From: CAYFWF01 sp964346815
Lineage (GTDB): Bacteria; Acidobacteriota; Aminicenantia; Aminicenantales; Aminicenantaceae
Direction of reading: 5' to 3'
DNA length: 64,000 nucleotides
Assembly: GCA_964346815.1 (NCBI GenBank)
Contig: CAYFWF010000057.1
Location: 248,001 to 312,000, forward strand
The notes under the pieces were generated by a model, which saw only the letters and a list, made by a program, of their open reading frames with translations, was not told the DNA's origin and searched no databases. A program made the position numbers and the translations under genes. Within the stretch, counting starts at the first letter, position 1. Each line of letters begins with the position of its first letter. Below, in pieces: positions 44,052 through 53,225 of the stretch.

Positions 44052-46180
44052 CGCTTCTCCTGACATCGCTGGATCAAAGCATCCAGCTTGCTTTTTTCTT
44101 CGGCAGTGAGAGAGGCATACTTCAATTCTTTATACCTTGTTAGATTATTCAAGGCTTGAGTTTTGTTTCCCTTTGCCAAGTAAGCCAGGCCCAAGTTATA
44201 CAGGGGATAATCAAAATCAGGTTTAAGATCCACCGCTCTTTCCCACGAAGAGATGGCTGCATCGATGTTCCCTGCCTGGGCAAATGTGCTGCCCAGTCCA
44301 TTATGGGCAGAGGCATAATCGGGATCCAAATTCAACGCCCGCTCGAAGTGAGAGATGGCCTGTTGGAGGAAGTCTTTATTTTTCGATTCTCCGAAACGCG
44401 AAAGATAAAGAGAGCCCAGATTATTAAGGACGATGGGGTAATTTTTGTCCAGAGAGAGCGCCTTATCGAAGGCCTCCTCTGCACTCTTGAATTCTCCCTT
44501 TCGCCAGAAAGCTACACCCAGATAATTCCACAGTTCCGGGTCGTAATCGATCAGAGCCAGGCCTTTGGTCAGGATGTCGATGGCTGCATCGAACTGACCG
44601 GCCTCGGTGAGGAGGATCCCGAAGGTCACGATGATTTTATAATTGTTGGGATTGTTGGTGTATCCTTCCCTGAGAACTTCGACAGCCTCCCTGTATTTAT
44701 TCTGTTCTTTGTACAGAGTGGCCAGATAGGAATAGGCGAGGTCGAAATCTTTTCTCTCGACGGTGATTTCTTTCAAGAGCGAAATGCCCTCTTCGATCCT
44801 GCCGCTGTGGTAGGCTCCCATGGCTTGTTGGAGCTTGGTCTGGTAGGGAAGAAGGACCTTCAGGTCATCCTGTTCTGTGTAGGTTTTTTTTGGAGCTGTC
44901 TGGGGACTCGATATGTATCCCAGGCTTCGCAGTTTTGCGGCCGCTTCCCGGTCCATCTTTCGTCTGTCCTGCCTGTTTTCTCTAAATGACTGCTGTTCGA
45001 GGAGCCGCTCCAGCTTTTTTTTGCAGGGGGATAAATCTTTTTTTTCTGCCAGATTGTCCAGCTCGAAAGAGTCTTTTTCGAGATTGTAATATTCAGGAAT
45101 GGGAGAGTCGATAAACTTTTCTGTTTCCTCAATGTATCCGTTCAGAGGTGCCCACCCTCTGCTGTAGTGAGGGTAAAGAGATTCGAAATAGATGGCTCTC
45201 TCAGGCAGGCCTTTGCCTTTTTCCATAGACGGCAGCAAAGAAATGCCGTGAAGATGCGGCGGTTTTTCCACCCCCAGCACATCACAAACCGTAGGGAAGA
45301 TATCCACATGGGAAACACTCTGTTCAACCCGTCTCTGCTTGATTCCGGGAGACCGGATGATCAGCGGTACCGAAAGGGTGCTGTTGTAGGCGAAATATCC
45401 ATGAGTGCTCTCACCATGCTCCCCCAGGGATTCGCCATGGTCTCCGGTGAAGATGATCAGGGTTTTTTCATTCAGGTTTTTCCTCTCCAGATATCCGAAG
45501 AGGTTCGCCAGCGCCGAATCCACATAAGCCACCTCGCCATTGTACGGGTGGCCTTCATATTGGGTTCTGAAGGGTTCGGGGGGATCGTATCGCTGATGGG
45601 GATCGAAGCAGTGAATCCAAAGAAACCAGGGCTGACTTTGGACTTCGAGCCAGTCCAAAGCTTCCTCGACGACGACCCCTGCCCTCCGCTCAACATAGGA
45701 AAATTCCTGGTCGCTCTTGCTCCCGTAGTTGTCATCATATACGTCAAATCCTTGAGTGAGTCCGAACCGGGAGTCCAGGGGAAAAGCACCCACAAAAGCG
45801 CCTGTCGCATACCCCTGGGCCTTGAGGTGTTCGGCCAGGCTCAGGAACTCGTCAGAGACGATGAAGTTGGCGTTATCATGAACTCCATGATACAGAGGAG
45901 TGGTTCCCAAAAGAATGTTCACATGGGAAGGGAGGGTGGTCGGTGTGTGGGCATAAGCTTTGGTGAACAGGACTCCTTCTGAAGCCAGCTTATCGATGTT
46001 CGGGGTTTGGGCAAAGTCCTGGCTGTAGCAGCTCAGCCTATCCGGACGAAGGGTGTCTATGGTGATCAGGAGAAAATTGAGTTTGGACTTTTTTGCCGGG
46101 CTTCCTGAAAGCGGCAGAAAGACCAAACCGATAAAAAGTAGAGATACAAGACGTTTGGCTGAATCTTGGAAGCATCTCAT
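44048..46180 (-). CDS. Sulfatase-fold protein with TPR tail, Thr in place of the catalytic Cys
   Basis: A 710-aa exported protein. Residues 1-27 look like a signal or anchor; 34-400 are an alkaline phosphatase-superfamily domain with ITIDTLRPDRLSCY (metal Asp), HTPTTLPSHVNILLG and FTGDHGESLGEHGE (metal Asp and His). The site aligned with the sulfatase CxPSR motif reads TLPSH (T82), so formylglycine cannot form; a Thr nucleophile as in phosphoethanolamine transferases is possible. Residues from about 440 are TPR repeats (AEEAFDKALSLDKNYPIVL; ISHFERALNLDPDYASAH). Substrate unknown. It is coupled to the GWxTD lipoprotein gene. Confidence 0.88.
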   Translation of the reverse strand: MRCFQDSAKRLVSLLFIGLVFLPLSGSPAKKSKLNFLLITIDTLRPDRLSCYSQDFAQTPNIDKLASEGVLFTKAYAHTPTTLPSHVNILLGTTPLYHGVHDNANFIVSDEFLSLAEHLKAQGYATGAFVGAFPLDSRFGLTQGFDVYDDNYGSKSDQEFSYVERRAGVVVEEALDWLEVQSQPWFLWIHCFDPHQRYDPPEPFRTQYEGHPYNGEVAYVDSALANLFGYLERKNLNEKTLIIFTGDHGESLGEHGESTHGYFAYNSTLSVPLIIRSPGIKQRRVEQSVSHVDIFPTVCDVLGVEKPPHLHGISLLPSMEKGKGLPERAIYFESLYPHYSRGWAPLNGYIEETEKFIDSPIPEYYNLEKDSFELDNLAEKKDLSPCKKKLERLLEQQSFRENRQDRRKMDREAAAKLRSLGYISSPQTAPKKTYTEQDDLKVLLPYQTKLQQAMGAYHSGRIEEGISLLKEITVERKDFDLAYSYLATLYKEQNKYREAVEVLREGYTNNPNNYKIIVTFGILLTEAGQFDAAIDILTKGLALIDYDPELWNYLGVAFWRKGEFKSAEEAFDKALSLDKNYPIVLNNLGSLYLSRFGESKNKDFLQQAISHFERALNLDPDYASAHNGLGSTFAQAGNIDAAISSWERAVDLKPDFDYPLYNLGLAYLAKGNKTQALNNLTRYKELKYASLTAEEKSKLDALIQRCQEKR

Positions 46181-46265
46181 CTTTTATGTATAAGCTCCTT
46201 TTGATGAATAACGTCCTCAACGGTTGAATATGGAGAATTCAATCCGTTTTTAATGTTTCTTTAGA

Positions 46266-47192
46266 CTATCCTTTGATTTTGGTCTTCAGGAATTCGATGA
46301 AGTTTCTCACCTGAACGGAACGTTCCGAATCAGGGTCTTTTTCAAGATAGTTCTCGAACACCTGGATGGAATCCTGGTAATTTCCGAGCGTCAGATGCAC
46401 CAGTCCCAACTGGTAGAGGGCGTCCAAAAAGTCAGGGTTGATTTCGACAGCTCTCTGGTAGTATTTGAGCGCGTCCTCGTAATTTTGTCCGGAGTAGAAG
46501 TTCGACCCGATGTTGTACAGTACGGTGGGGTCCGAGATCTTCTCGAAGTCGATTTTCTGGTACCATTCCGATGCTTTTTCGCTTTCGCCGCGGTTGGTAT
46601 AGGTGTTTCCGATGAGCATCATGATCTCCTGGTCATCCGGGTCTTCTTCCAAGACTTTTTTGTAATATTCTTCCGCCTCCGCATATTTTTCCATTTGAAA
46701 ATAGCAGTTTCCGATGTTTTTGTTGATAATGGTGGCATCCGGAAACTCTTCGAGTATCTTCTGATAGAAAGATATGGCTTCTGCATACTTCATCTGGTCA
46801 TAGAGCTGGTTTCCTTCCTTCAGCGCCTCCATCAGCTCCTCGCTCAAAACCGCTCCTTCCACTTTTTTCATGGTCACCAGGATGGGAGGATTCTTGGACC
46901 ATTCGTTGACTTCAGCATTCAGCTTATGGGGCATGTAGCCCGGCTTCTCGAAATCGATCTTCCAGGTTCCGCCCCTGATCCACCAGGCCTTCCATTCGCC
47001 GTTTTTATCGGTTTCCGTCTCGAACCCGGACTGCACTTTCTCCAGGTAAAGCTTGACCTTGACTCCTTCTAAAGGATTTCCCTGCTCGTCGGTGACAACT
47101 CCACTGATCCTGCCCTGACCTTTATAGGCCTGGGCGTACCCGGCCGTGGATACAAGAAGTATTGTGAGTAGAACCGAACCTGCTCTTTTCAT
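46266..47192 (-). CDS. TPR protein with carboxypeptidase-regulatory-like domain
   Basis: A 308-aa exported protein. Signal peptide at residues 2-21, a CarboxypepD_reg-like beta domain (ISGVVTDEQGNPLEGVKVKL, then ETDKNGEWKAWW and WKIDFEKPGYMPH), and four to five TPR repeats (AISFYQKILEEFPDATI; AEEYYKKVLEEDPDDQEI; ALKYYQRAVEINPDFLDAL). The ATG at 47192 is preferred over a TTG one codon earlier. An extended -10 (TGC-TAGAAT) lies about 19 nt upstream. The same beta domain opens the large TonB receptor next door. Likely a periplasmic scaffold; no enzyme features. Confidence 0.88.
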   Translation of the reverse strand: MKRAGSVLLTILLVSTAGYAQAYKGQGRISGVVTDEQGNPLEGVKVKLYLEKVQSGFETETDKNGEWKAWWIRGGTWKIDFEKPGYMPHKLNAEVNEWSKNPPILVTMKKVEGAVLSEELMEALKEGNQLYDQMKYAEAISFYQKILEEFPDATIINKNIGNCYFQMEKYAEAEEYYKKVLEEDPDDQEIMMLIGNTYTNRGESEKASEWYQKIDFEKISDPTVLYNIGSNFYSGQNYEDALKYYQRAVEINPDFLDALYQLGLVHLTLGNYQDSIQVFENYLEKDPDSERSVQVRNFIEFLKTKIKG

Positions 47193-47272
47193 CAAAAACC
47201 TGCTTCTTTATTCTAGCATTTCCCCTGGATTATTCATAGACATGTTTTAAGCGGGATTTGCTGGAGGGTCAG

Positions 47273-47313
47273 ATAAAAAAAAGCCCCTTCCGCGACAACG
47301 CGGAAGGGGCTTT
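47273..47313 (-). terminator. Strong intrinsic terminator of the large TonB receptor gene
   Basis: A perfect 14-bp stem (AAGCCCCTTCCGCG with its complement, 47281-47294 and 47299-47312) and a 4-nt loop. On the minus strand an eight-base U-tract follows the stem (47275-47282). It lies 23 nt after the receptor stop codon. Confidence 0.92.
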
Positions 47314-47335
47314 GTGTGCGTTCTTGTGCTGGTGC

Positions 47336-50233
47336 TTAGAAGTTGAACCTGATGCCGAACCGGAACACTCTGGGGTTGAGAATCCGTTGATCCTGCAGGA
47401 AGCTGTCCGCATCCATTCTAGCCTCTTGTTTCAGTGCATGTGCAGAGTTGGTGATGTTGAATCCATCCGCAGCAACGGTTACGGATGCAGTGTCGGAGAT
47501 CATAAAGACCTTCTCCACCCTAAGGTTCAATACCCAGAAGTTGGGAAGCCTTTCGTCGCCGAACTTTCCTCCGCCCCCTGGACTGCCGTAGATATCTTTA
47601 TAACCGAGACCAGGTCTGTAAACCTGGACGTATGTCGGCAAGACATATCCTTGTCGGGCAGTGAACACTCCGCTTACATTAATGCCGTAGGGAAGCTGGT
47701 ACAGGCCTGAGAACTTGAACATCCAGGTGGAATTGACAAAAATGTCCTGGACTCCTGAACCGCCGCTTTCCGGAGCAACCACACCTCCGTCGTAGTACTC
47801 GTCGTTCATCGGGTCGATGGTGTCGCCCTCATAATGCCTTGTCCAGTCAGATAGAGTAAACGAGGCGTCGAGCATCCACTTGTTGGAAAGCCTTTTGGTC
47901 ACAACAAACTGTGCTGCCATGTACCTGTCAAATCTGTTCGAATAGTTGGTCCTGTACTCATAAGGAAAGCGCTGGGTCCGGCCAAAATAGTCGTAACCTG
48001 TATACTCTGTTTCCGTGCCGGCGTAGTAGTAATTGTCCGGCGTTTCGAGAGTGCCATCCGAGAGCATGCCGATATCCCATGTGCCATTCCTTCGTTCCTT
48101 GTAATATCCTTCTATCCTGGCGGCAAAGTCGGTGAAGAGTTCTTTCTCGTAGGAGGCGCTGAACTCATACAGCTTCGGAGAGTTGTAATCCGGGTCGAAC
48201 ATGTTATTGGCTGTCACCGATGTGGGATCATCGGGATTGACCGAGCTCGAGCTCCAGAGCCAGTAATCAGGATCGGTGGGGTCTTTCAGTTCGCCAGTTC
48301 CCCAGTCATATCCCCAGAGCTCATCGCTGGTTACGCGCCCATCCTCGTTGGCATCCTGCCAGAGCAGGTCGATCTCGGTCCAGCCGATCGGGTTGATGAA
48401 AGCAGCGATCCCGTTTCCGGATTGAGATCCGTAGATGGCGGCCGAGAGCTTGATCACGTCTTTGCCTGTTCCAAAAAGGTCATAGCTCAGGCTGATTCTC
48501 GGGGACCAAACATTCCAGGACACTCCGGGATCGAATTCATCGAGCTGCAGGGCTGGCATATACTGTGACAACCAGGGTGAGGCAGGGATGTCGGCATTCT
48601 TGACCATGGATGCTTCCCTGTCATAACGGATACCGATGTTGAGGGCCAGTCTGCCGACCGAGAAGGTGTCCTGGATGTAGAAGGAGTAGCGGTTGAACCA
48701 GTAGTTGATCAGATAATCCCTCAAAAGCCAGGCTTCCCACCATTCTCCATTGGGCAAACTGGAATCAGGGCCAAAGTAGGCGAGAGTTAGGTTCCCTTCG
48801 TAGTAATCGAATGTGGTGGTGGTTGAGACCACATAGTCGAATCCGAATTTCCATTCGTGGTCTCCGCCCAGAACGTCTTCCAGGAAAAGGTTGCCGGATG
48901 CACTGAGGTAGTGCTGGTCACGGTCCGTGCCGTAGTCATCCACGTTTCCATACATGAAGAAGGTTGGATAATATTGGCGCACCATGTAGTTTCCGGAACC
49001 ATCTCCAGTTCTCACTCCTTGTACAGGCTGGAGGTTGAATCCGCCATTGGTGAAGATGTACTTGGCATCGATGTACAGGCTGCCGAACATCTGCTCGAAC
49101 TGGCCCTTCCAGAAATAACCCGGGCCTGTCTGGTTCCAGAGGGTTTCAGGACCCTGGACGGTGTAGCCGTACCAAGCCCTGCCCCATTTGTTTTTGTTGT
49201 CGTACTGAACAAAAGCGTTCAGTCTTGTGGATGGAGTAATCTGGAAGTCGACCTTGCCGTAACCCGAAGCCAGCCAGGTTTTGTCCGACGTTCCGGCCAG
49301 GGTCAGGGCGTCGATGTCCTGGATGCCCCATGAGCCGTAAAACCATGCCTTGTCCTTGATGATCGGGCCGCCGAAGTTAGCGCCGTACAGATAGACTCTG
49401 TTAATCCCTGCGGCAGAGTACCCGATATCCTTGAGGCCATCGGGAACATTGTCGGCCTGCCAGGCATTCCTTTCCACATCCAGGTAGAAGGTGCCTGAAT
49501 AGACGTTTCCTCCGCGCTTGGTAATCAGGTTGAGCTGTACTCCGCCAGTTTGTGTCTTGATGTCGTTGTTTCCATAGTTGAGCTGCATTTCCTCATAGCT
49601 TGAAATGTTGAGATATGCAGGGGCCGCACCCAGAGCAGAGTTGTCCGTGATGTTGGCTCCATCGAGGTTCCAGGTGCTGTCACTGTCCGGCGATCCGTGG
49701 CCGTAGTAGGATGACTGCTGACCTGCCTCGTTCCCGCCGACATCCTCCCGGTCGATCAGCATCCCGGGAAGCATCTGCATGATGACCCAGGGATTTCGGG
49801 CCGTGGGCAGGCTCATGATCATCTCTTCGGTCACGTTCACGCCCACCTGGGTTCTCTTGGCATCGATGACCGGTGTCTGACCCACCACGGTGATCTGCTC
49901 TTCGAGAGTGGTCATCTCCATGGTGAACTCGAGGATAACGTCTCTGCCGTATGAGACCACCAGCTCCTCCCGGATAACGGTCTTGAATCCAGGAAGCTCG
50001 AGCTTCAAAGCATAGTCGGATGCGACAGGAAGGCTGACGAACCGGAATCTTCCCCTCTCGGTTGTAATGGCTGTCATGGTGCCGACCTTGGCACCCGTAA
50101 GAGTGACGGTTACGCCAGGGAGAGGATTGCCTTCTGCATCTTTGACTGTGCCTCTAATGTCTCCGAATTCCTGTGCCGAGACGAAAACACCGACGAGCAG
50201 CAAAAGTGCAGCAATAGTAAAGACTTTTTTCAA
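47336..50233 (-). CDS. TonB-dependent receptor with CarboxypepD_reg domain (SusC/Oar-like)
   Basis: A 965-aa outer-membrane protein. Signal peptide KKVFTIAALLLLVGVFVSA (residues 2-20), an N-terminal carboxypeptidase-regulatory-like domain (IRGTVKDAEGNPLPGVTVTL and GRFRFVSLP), a plug domain (QITVVGQTPVIDAKRTQVGV; NLDGANITDNS) and a barrel with a C-terminal aromatic residue (RFGIRFNF). This layout is typical of Acidobacteria-type TonB-linked receptors, often for polysaccharides or peptides; the ligand is unknown and no SusD partner is present. The start is TTG at 50233 with AGGAGG 5 nt upstream. It has its own promoter, long leader and terminator, so expression is likely high. Confidence 0.94.
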   Translation of the reverse strand: MKKVFTIAALLLLVGVFVSAQEFGDIRGTVKDAEGNPLPGVTVTLTGAKVGTMTAITTERGRFRFVSLPVASDYALKLELPGFKTVIREELVVSYGRDVILEFTMEMTTLEEQITVVGQTPVIDAKRTQVGVNVTEEMIMSLPTARNPWVIMQMLPGMLIDREDVGGNEAGQQSSYYGHGSPDSDSTWNLDGANITDNSALGAAPAYLNISSYEEMQLNYGNNDIKTQTGGVQLNLITKRGGNVYSGTFYLDVERNAWQADNVPDGLKDIGYSAAGINRVYLYGANFGGPIIKDKAWFYGSWGIQDIDALTLAGTSDKTWLASGYGKVDFQITPSTRLNAFVQYDNKNKWGRAWYGYTVQGPETLWNQTGPGYFWKGQFEQMFGSLYIDAKYIFTNGGFNLQPVQGVRTGDGSGNYMVRQYYPTFFMYGNVDDYGTDRDQHYLSASGNLFLEDVLGGDHEWKFGFDYVVSTTTTFDYYEGNLTLAYFGPDSSLPNGEWWEAWLLRDYLINYWFNRYSFYIQDTFSVGRLALNIGIRYDREASMVKNADIPASPWLSQYMPALQLDEFDPGVSWNVWSPRISLSYDLFGTGKDVIKLSAAIYGSQSGNGIAAFINPIGWTEIDLLWQDANEDGRVTSDELWGYDWGTGELKDPTDPDYWLWSSSSVNPDDPTSVTANNMFDPDYNSPKLYEFSASYEKELFTDFAARIEGYYKERRNGTWDIGMLSDGTLETPDNYYYAGTETEYTGYDYFGRTQRFPYEYRTNYSNRFDRYMAAQFVVTKRLSNKWMLDASFTLSDWTRHYEGDTIDPMNDEYYDGGVVAPESGGSGVQDIFVNSTWMFKFSGLYQLPYGINVSGVFTARQGYVLPTYVQVYRPGLGYKDIYGSPGGGGKFGDERLPNFWVLNLRVEKVFMISDTASVTVAADGFNITNSAHALKQEARMDADSFLQDQRILNPRVFRFGIRFNF

Positions 50234-50604
50234 GTTGTCCTCCTTTTTCCCTTTATAAAGGGTAAAATTCGTTTTTCCCAAGAGTGAAAAGCTTCACTCT
50301 AACCAAATATCCTTCAATCTTTTTCTGTATCCGGTTTGCACCTCCTTGATAGTCTGTTTTTTTTCATCCTTTTATCCGTCGAATTTTTGAGCAAGTTTTG
50401 TGCCATCTTGGTAACTGTTCTTTGAGGCTCCCGGCGTATTTTCTCTTTTTGGATGATTTCTACTCTAAGTATCACAAAGATAAGAGGTTGTCAAGATATT
50501 AAATCAGACCTTGATCAAAAATTGTTTTTGTGACCTGAAAAAAAAAGTAAAAATTTGGATCATAAATCCAATTATTTGGGTTTGATTCAAGTATTTGGAT
50601 TTTT
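50234..50604. other. Leader and upstream region of the large TonB receptor
   Basis: About 370 nt without genes. Two inverted repeats lie in the probable leader: CCCTTTATAAAGGG (50249-50262), just before the Shine-Dalgarno, and AGAGTGAA-AAGC-TTCACTCT (50281-50300). The promoter is at 50466-50494, so the leader would be about 225 nt. The stretch 50495-50604 is A/T-rich with poly-A/T runs and holds the end of the helicase unit. Confidence 0.5.
50466..50494 (-). promoter_or_regulatory. Promoter of the large TonB receptor
   Basis: On the minus strand TTGACA (50489-50494). With a 17-nt spacer the -10 is TACTTA (50466-50471); an extended -10 reading TGT-GATACT (50468-50476) with a 15-nt spacer is the alternative. 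Confidence 0.55.
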
Positions 50605-52962
50605 TTAACCGCCTTTCAAAACCCGAAGCAGAATCTCGAGGGCGACCTGTTTGGCCTGTTTCCCGCTCTCTTTGGTGGGCCCCACACAGGACGGGCATCC
50701 CTCCTCGCAGGGACAGGCACTGATGGTCTTGCGGCAGCGCTCCAGGAGCTCGGCCTCCAGGTCGAAAAGCGAAGGGCTCAGCCCGATACCTCCCGGGAAA
50801 TTGTCATAGATAAAGATGTTGGGTTCAAAATCGGTTTCCGAAAATTGAGGTAGGTCCTTTTCCTCTTTGGTGGGAAAGGGAACCCCGCGGGGAGGGAGAG
50901 ACTTTCCTGTGGAGTTGTCGCCGATCGACACACCGACGTCGTGGATAGCACACATCATGAAAAGCGGGGCCACGTGGTGCATGCAGTAGGCCAGGCCGAA
51001 AAGACCGTTGACCTTTTCCTCGGAAGAAAAGGAGAGGGCGTGGAACACTTCCGAGGGGATGGTCAGCCAGTAGGCTGTGGTGTGCATTTCGTTTTGGGGA
51101 AGGCTCAGGTCTCCGGAACCCACGTTCTCCATGGTGTGAAATTTGATCTTCTTGAATCCCACCACCTGAGTGGCCACATGCACTTCCCCATGGGAAAGAC
51201 TGCAGGTGTGGAGATTCTTTTGCTTGAAAATGTCCAGGATCTTGACCTTGGTGTAGTCGATCGCATCGGTGTAGTAGTCCACATCCGTTCTTTTCACGTA
51301 GGCCCTTCTCTGATCGAAATCCAGATTGTCCACGAAATACTGTTCCCCTTCGCACATGTAGATGGCCTTGGGATGGAGAGCGGTCAGGGCTGAGGTGAAG
51401 TCGACTTCAGCTATGGCGCGGGATTTTTCGGTGGTATCGACCACCACGAAGTTATCGGAGCTGATGCTCCGCAGGCTGACACCATCGGCCGGGTAGGCAT
51501 CAGAGGTCCAAAACCATTTGTCCTTGGAGTGATGGACCAGCTTCTCCTCTTCCAGAAAGTCGAGGATTTCTCCGATGTCCACCTGTCCGAATCGTTCGCC
51601 ATCCAGAAAGGGAAGCTCGAAAGCGGCACACTCGACGTGGCTGATCAGGATAGAGAGGTTGTCCGGGTTGATAAGGGCATGCTCTGGATTTTTGGAGAAG
51701 AAGTAATCCGGGTAGTTCACGATGAACTGATCGATCGGAGAGCTGGTGGCCACCAGCACGGCGGCCGCTTTCCCGGTCTTCCGCCCCGCCCGTCCCGCTC
51801 TCTGCCAGGTGCTGGCAATGCTTCCCGGATACCCGGCAAGCACAGCCACATCCAGACTTCCGATATCGATCCCCAGTTCGAGGGCGTTTGTCGAGACCAC
51901 CCCCCTGATCGTTCCTTCTCTGAGGGCTTTCTCGATCTCCCTTCTTTTCAGGGGAAGATAACCGCCCCTGTATCCTCGGACGAGACCTTCCTTTCGAATC
52001 GTTTTTTCGACATCCGTCTTGAGATAGGTCAGAAGAACCTCGGTCACCAGGCGGCTTTGAGCGAAAACAATGGTTTGGAGGTCGTTCTGGAGAAAAATTC
52101 TTGCCACCCGGCGAGACTCGTTGACATAGGACCGGCGTATCCCCAGATGTCTGTTCACCACAGGAGGATTGAAAAAAATGAAATATTTTTCGCCGCGAGG
52201 AGCTCCGTTGTCATCGACCAGGGTGACTGGTTCCTCTGTCATCCTCTCTGCCATTTCCAGAGGATTGGCAATGGTCGCCGTGCACAGGATAAACTGGGGA
52301 GCAGATCCGTAGAAACTAGCGATTCTTTTCAGGCGTCTCAAGATATTGGCCAGATGGCTCCCGAATATACCGCGGTAGTTGTGAAGCTCGTCGATGACCA
52401 CATATTTGAGGTTCTCGAACAGCTTGATCCATTTGGTGTGGTGGGGGAGGATGCCTGTATGGAGCATATCGGGATTGGTGAGGATGATGTGGCCGCGGGC
52501 TCTTATGGCCTTTCGTGCATCTTGCGGGGTATCACCGTCATAGGTGAAGATTCTGATTTCATCGGGTAGCAGTTTTATGGTCGCGTCCAGTTCGGCCCTT
52601 TGGTCCTGGGAGAGGGCCTTGGTGGGGAAAAGATAGATCGCTCTGGAAGAAGGATTTTTGAGCAGGGAATCCAGAACAGGAAGGTTATAGCACAGAGTTT
52701 TTCCCGAGGCTGTGGGCGTGACCACCACGATATTTCTGCCTGCTTCGAGATGCTCGAAGGATTGGTACTGGTGGGTGTAGAGCCTCTCGAATCCTTTCTC
52801 TTTCAATGCCTCTACGAGAGCCGGATGGATTTCTTCAGGGTATTCACGGAATCGTCCCTCCCGGGCAGGAATGTGTTTTATGGCGGTGATGGAATCATTT
52901 TTCACCCCGATGTCTTTCAACACTTCCAAAGATTTATGTAAATTTTCTTCCCTGGACATCAT
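50605..52962 (-). CDS. DEAD/DEAH-box helicase, MrfA/YprA type
   Basis: A 785-aa superfamily 2 helicase. Seen: motif I VVVTPTASGKTL, YLFPTKALSQDQRAEL, motif II as DELHNYRGIFGSHLANIL, LCTATIANP, and motif VI QRAGRAGRKTGKAA, followed by a DUF1998 domain ending with a Cys4 motif CPCEEGCPSC. This is the layout of MrfA of Bacillus and Hrq1 of yeast, which act in crosslink repair, so a DNA-repair role is inferred. It lies divergent from uvrA. The start is ATG 52962 behind GAGGAAAGG; an in-frame TTG 24 nt earlier is less likely. Confidence 0.9.
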   Translation of the reverse strand: MMSREENLHKSLEVLKDIGVKNDSITAIKHIPAREGRFREYPEEIHPALVEALKEKGFERLYTHQYQSFEHLEAGRNIVVVTPTASGKTLCYNLPVLDSLLKNPSSRAIYLFPTKALSQDQRAELDATIKLLPDEIRIFTYDGDTPQDARKAIRARGHIILTNPDMLHTGILPHHTKWIKLFENLKYVVIDELHNYRGIFGSHLANILRRLKRIASFYGSAPQFILCTATIANPLEMAERMTEEPVTLVDDNGAPRGEKYFIFFNPPVVNRHLGIRRSYVNESRRVARIFLQNDLQTIVFAQSRLVTEVLLTYLKTDVEKTIRKEGLVRGYRGGYLPLKRREIEKALREGTIRGVVSTNALELGIDIGSLDVAVLAGYPGSIASTWQRAGRAGRKTGKAAAVLVATSSPIDQFIVNYPDYFFSKNPEHALINPDNLSILISHVECAAFELPFLDGERFGQVDIGEILDFLEEEKLVHHSKDKWFWTSDAYPADGVSLRSISSDNFVVVDTTEKSRAIAEVDFTSALTALHPKAIYMCEGEQYFVDNLDFDQRRAYVKRTDVDYYTDAIDYTKVKILDIFKQKNLHTCSLSHGEVHVATQVVGFKKIKFHTMENVGSGDLSLPQNEMHTTAYWLTIPSEVFHALSFSSEEKVNGLFGLAYCMHHVAPLFMMCAIHDVGVSIGDNSTGKSLPPRGVPFPTKEEKDLPQFSETDFEPNIFIYDNFPGGIGLSPSLFDLEAELLERCRKTISACPCEEGCPSCVGPTKESGKQAKQVALEILLRVLKGG

Positions 52963-52991
52963 CCTTTCCTCAACGTTTTTGGTCAATGCCT

Positions 52992-53020
52992 ATATTAGCC
53001 TTTTGTTCCGGACGGGTCAA
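52992..53020 (-). promoter_or_regulatory. Promoter of the MrfA-like helicase gene
   Basis: On the minus strand TTGACC (53015-53020), 17-nt spacer, TAATAT (52992-52997). The expected leader is about 24 nt and holds the Shine-Dalgarno. Part of the -35 lies in GTCAATCAAACA (53016-53027), which recurs as a direct repeat at 53085-53096. Confidence 0.65.
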
Positions 53021-53123
53021 TCAAACAAATCATTCCCCGATGCTCACTTCTTCGATTCCAGATTCGGGGAGGCTGGCCGAAGCTGTCAATCAAACAGACA
53101 ATGGGGCATATTTCAGTGTCATA

Positions 53124-53156
53124 TTGAGATGGCCACGCTTCGCTCGCCATGACATT
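53124..53156. repeat. Short dispersed hairpin repeat, degenerate copy
   Basis: ATGGC (53129-53133) pairs with GCCAT (53146-53150) around an 11-12 nt CGCTTCGCTCG-type loop. The unit GAGATGGCCACGCTTCGCTC and its continuation to GCCATGACA resemble a widespread intergenic repeat with the core TTGCGAGCGAAGCGAAGCAA that I recall from many bacterial genomes. Only this copy is seen here. Confidence 0.45.
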
Positions 53157-53188
53157 TATGATCGTCAATTCTGGAAGGTGGTGTCTTC

Positions 53189-53217
53189 TTGTTAAAGATG
53201 GAGCAAAGGTTTAAAAT
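53189..53217 (+). promoter_or_regulatory. Promoter of uvrA, leaderless geometry
   Basis: TTGTTA (53189-53194), 17-nt spacer, TAAAAT (53212-53217). The ATG at 53226 lies 8 nt after the -10, so the message would begin within about 2 nt of it. Confidence 0.6.
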
Positions 53218-53225
53218 GAATGGTT

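Noticed and set aside
44048..46180. Classical sulfatase with formylglycine
   Set aside because: The Cys or Ser needed for formylglycine is Thr here and the following Arg is His.
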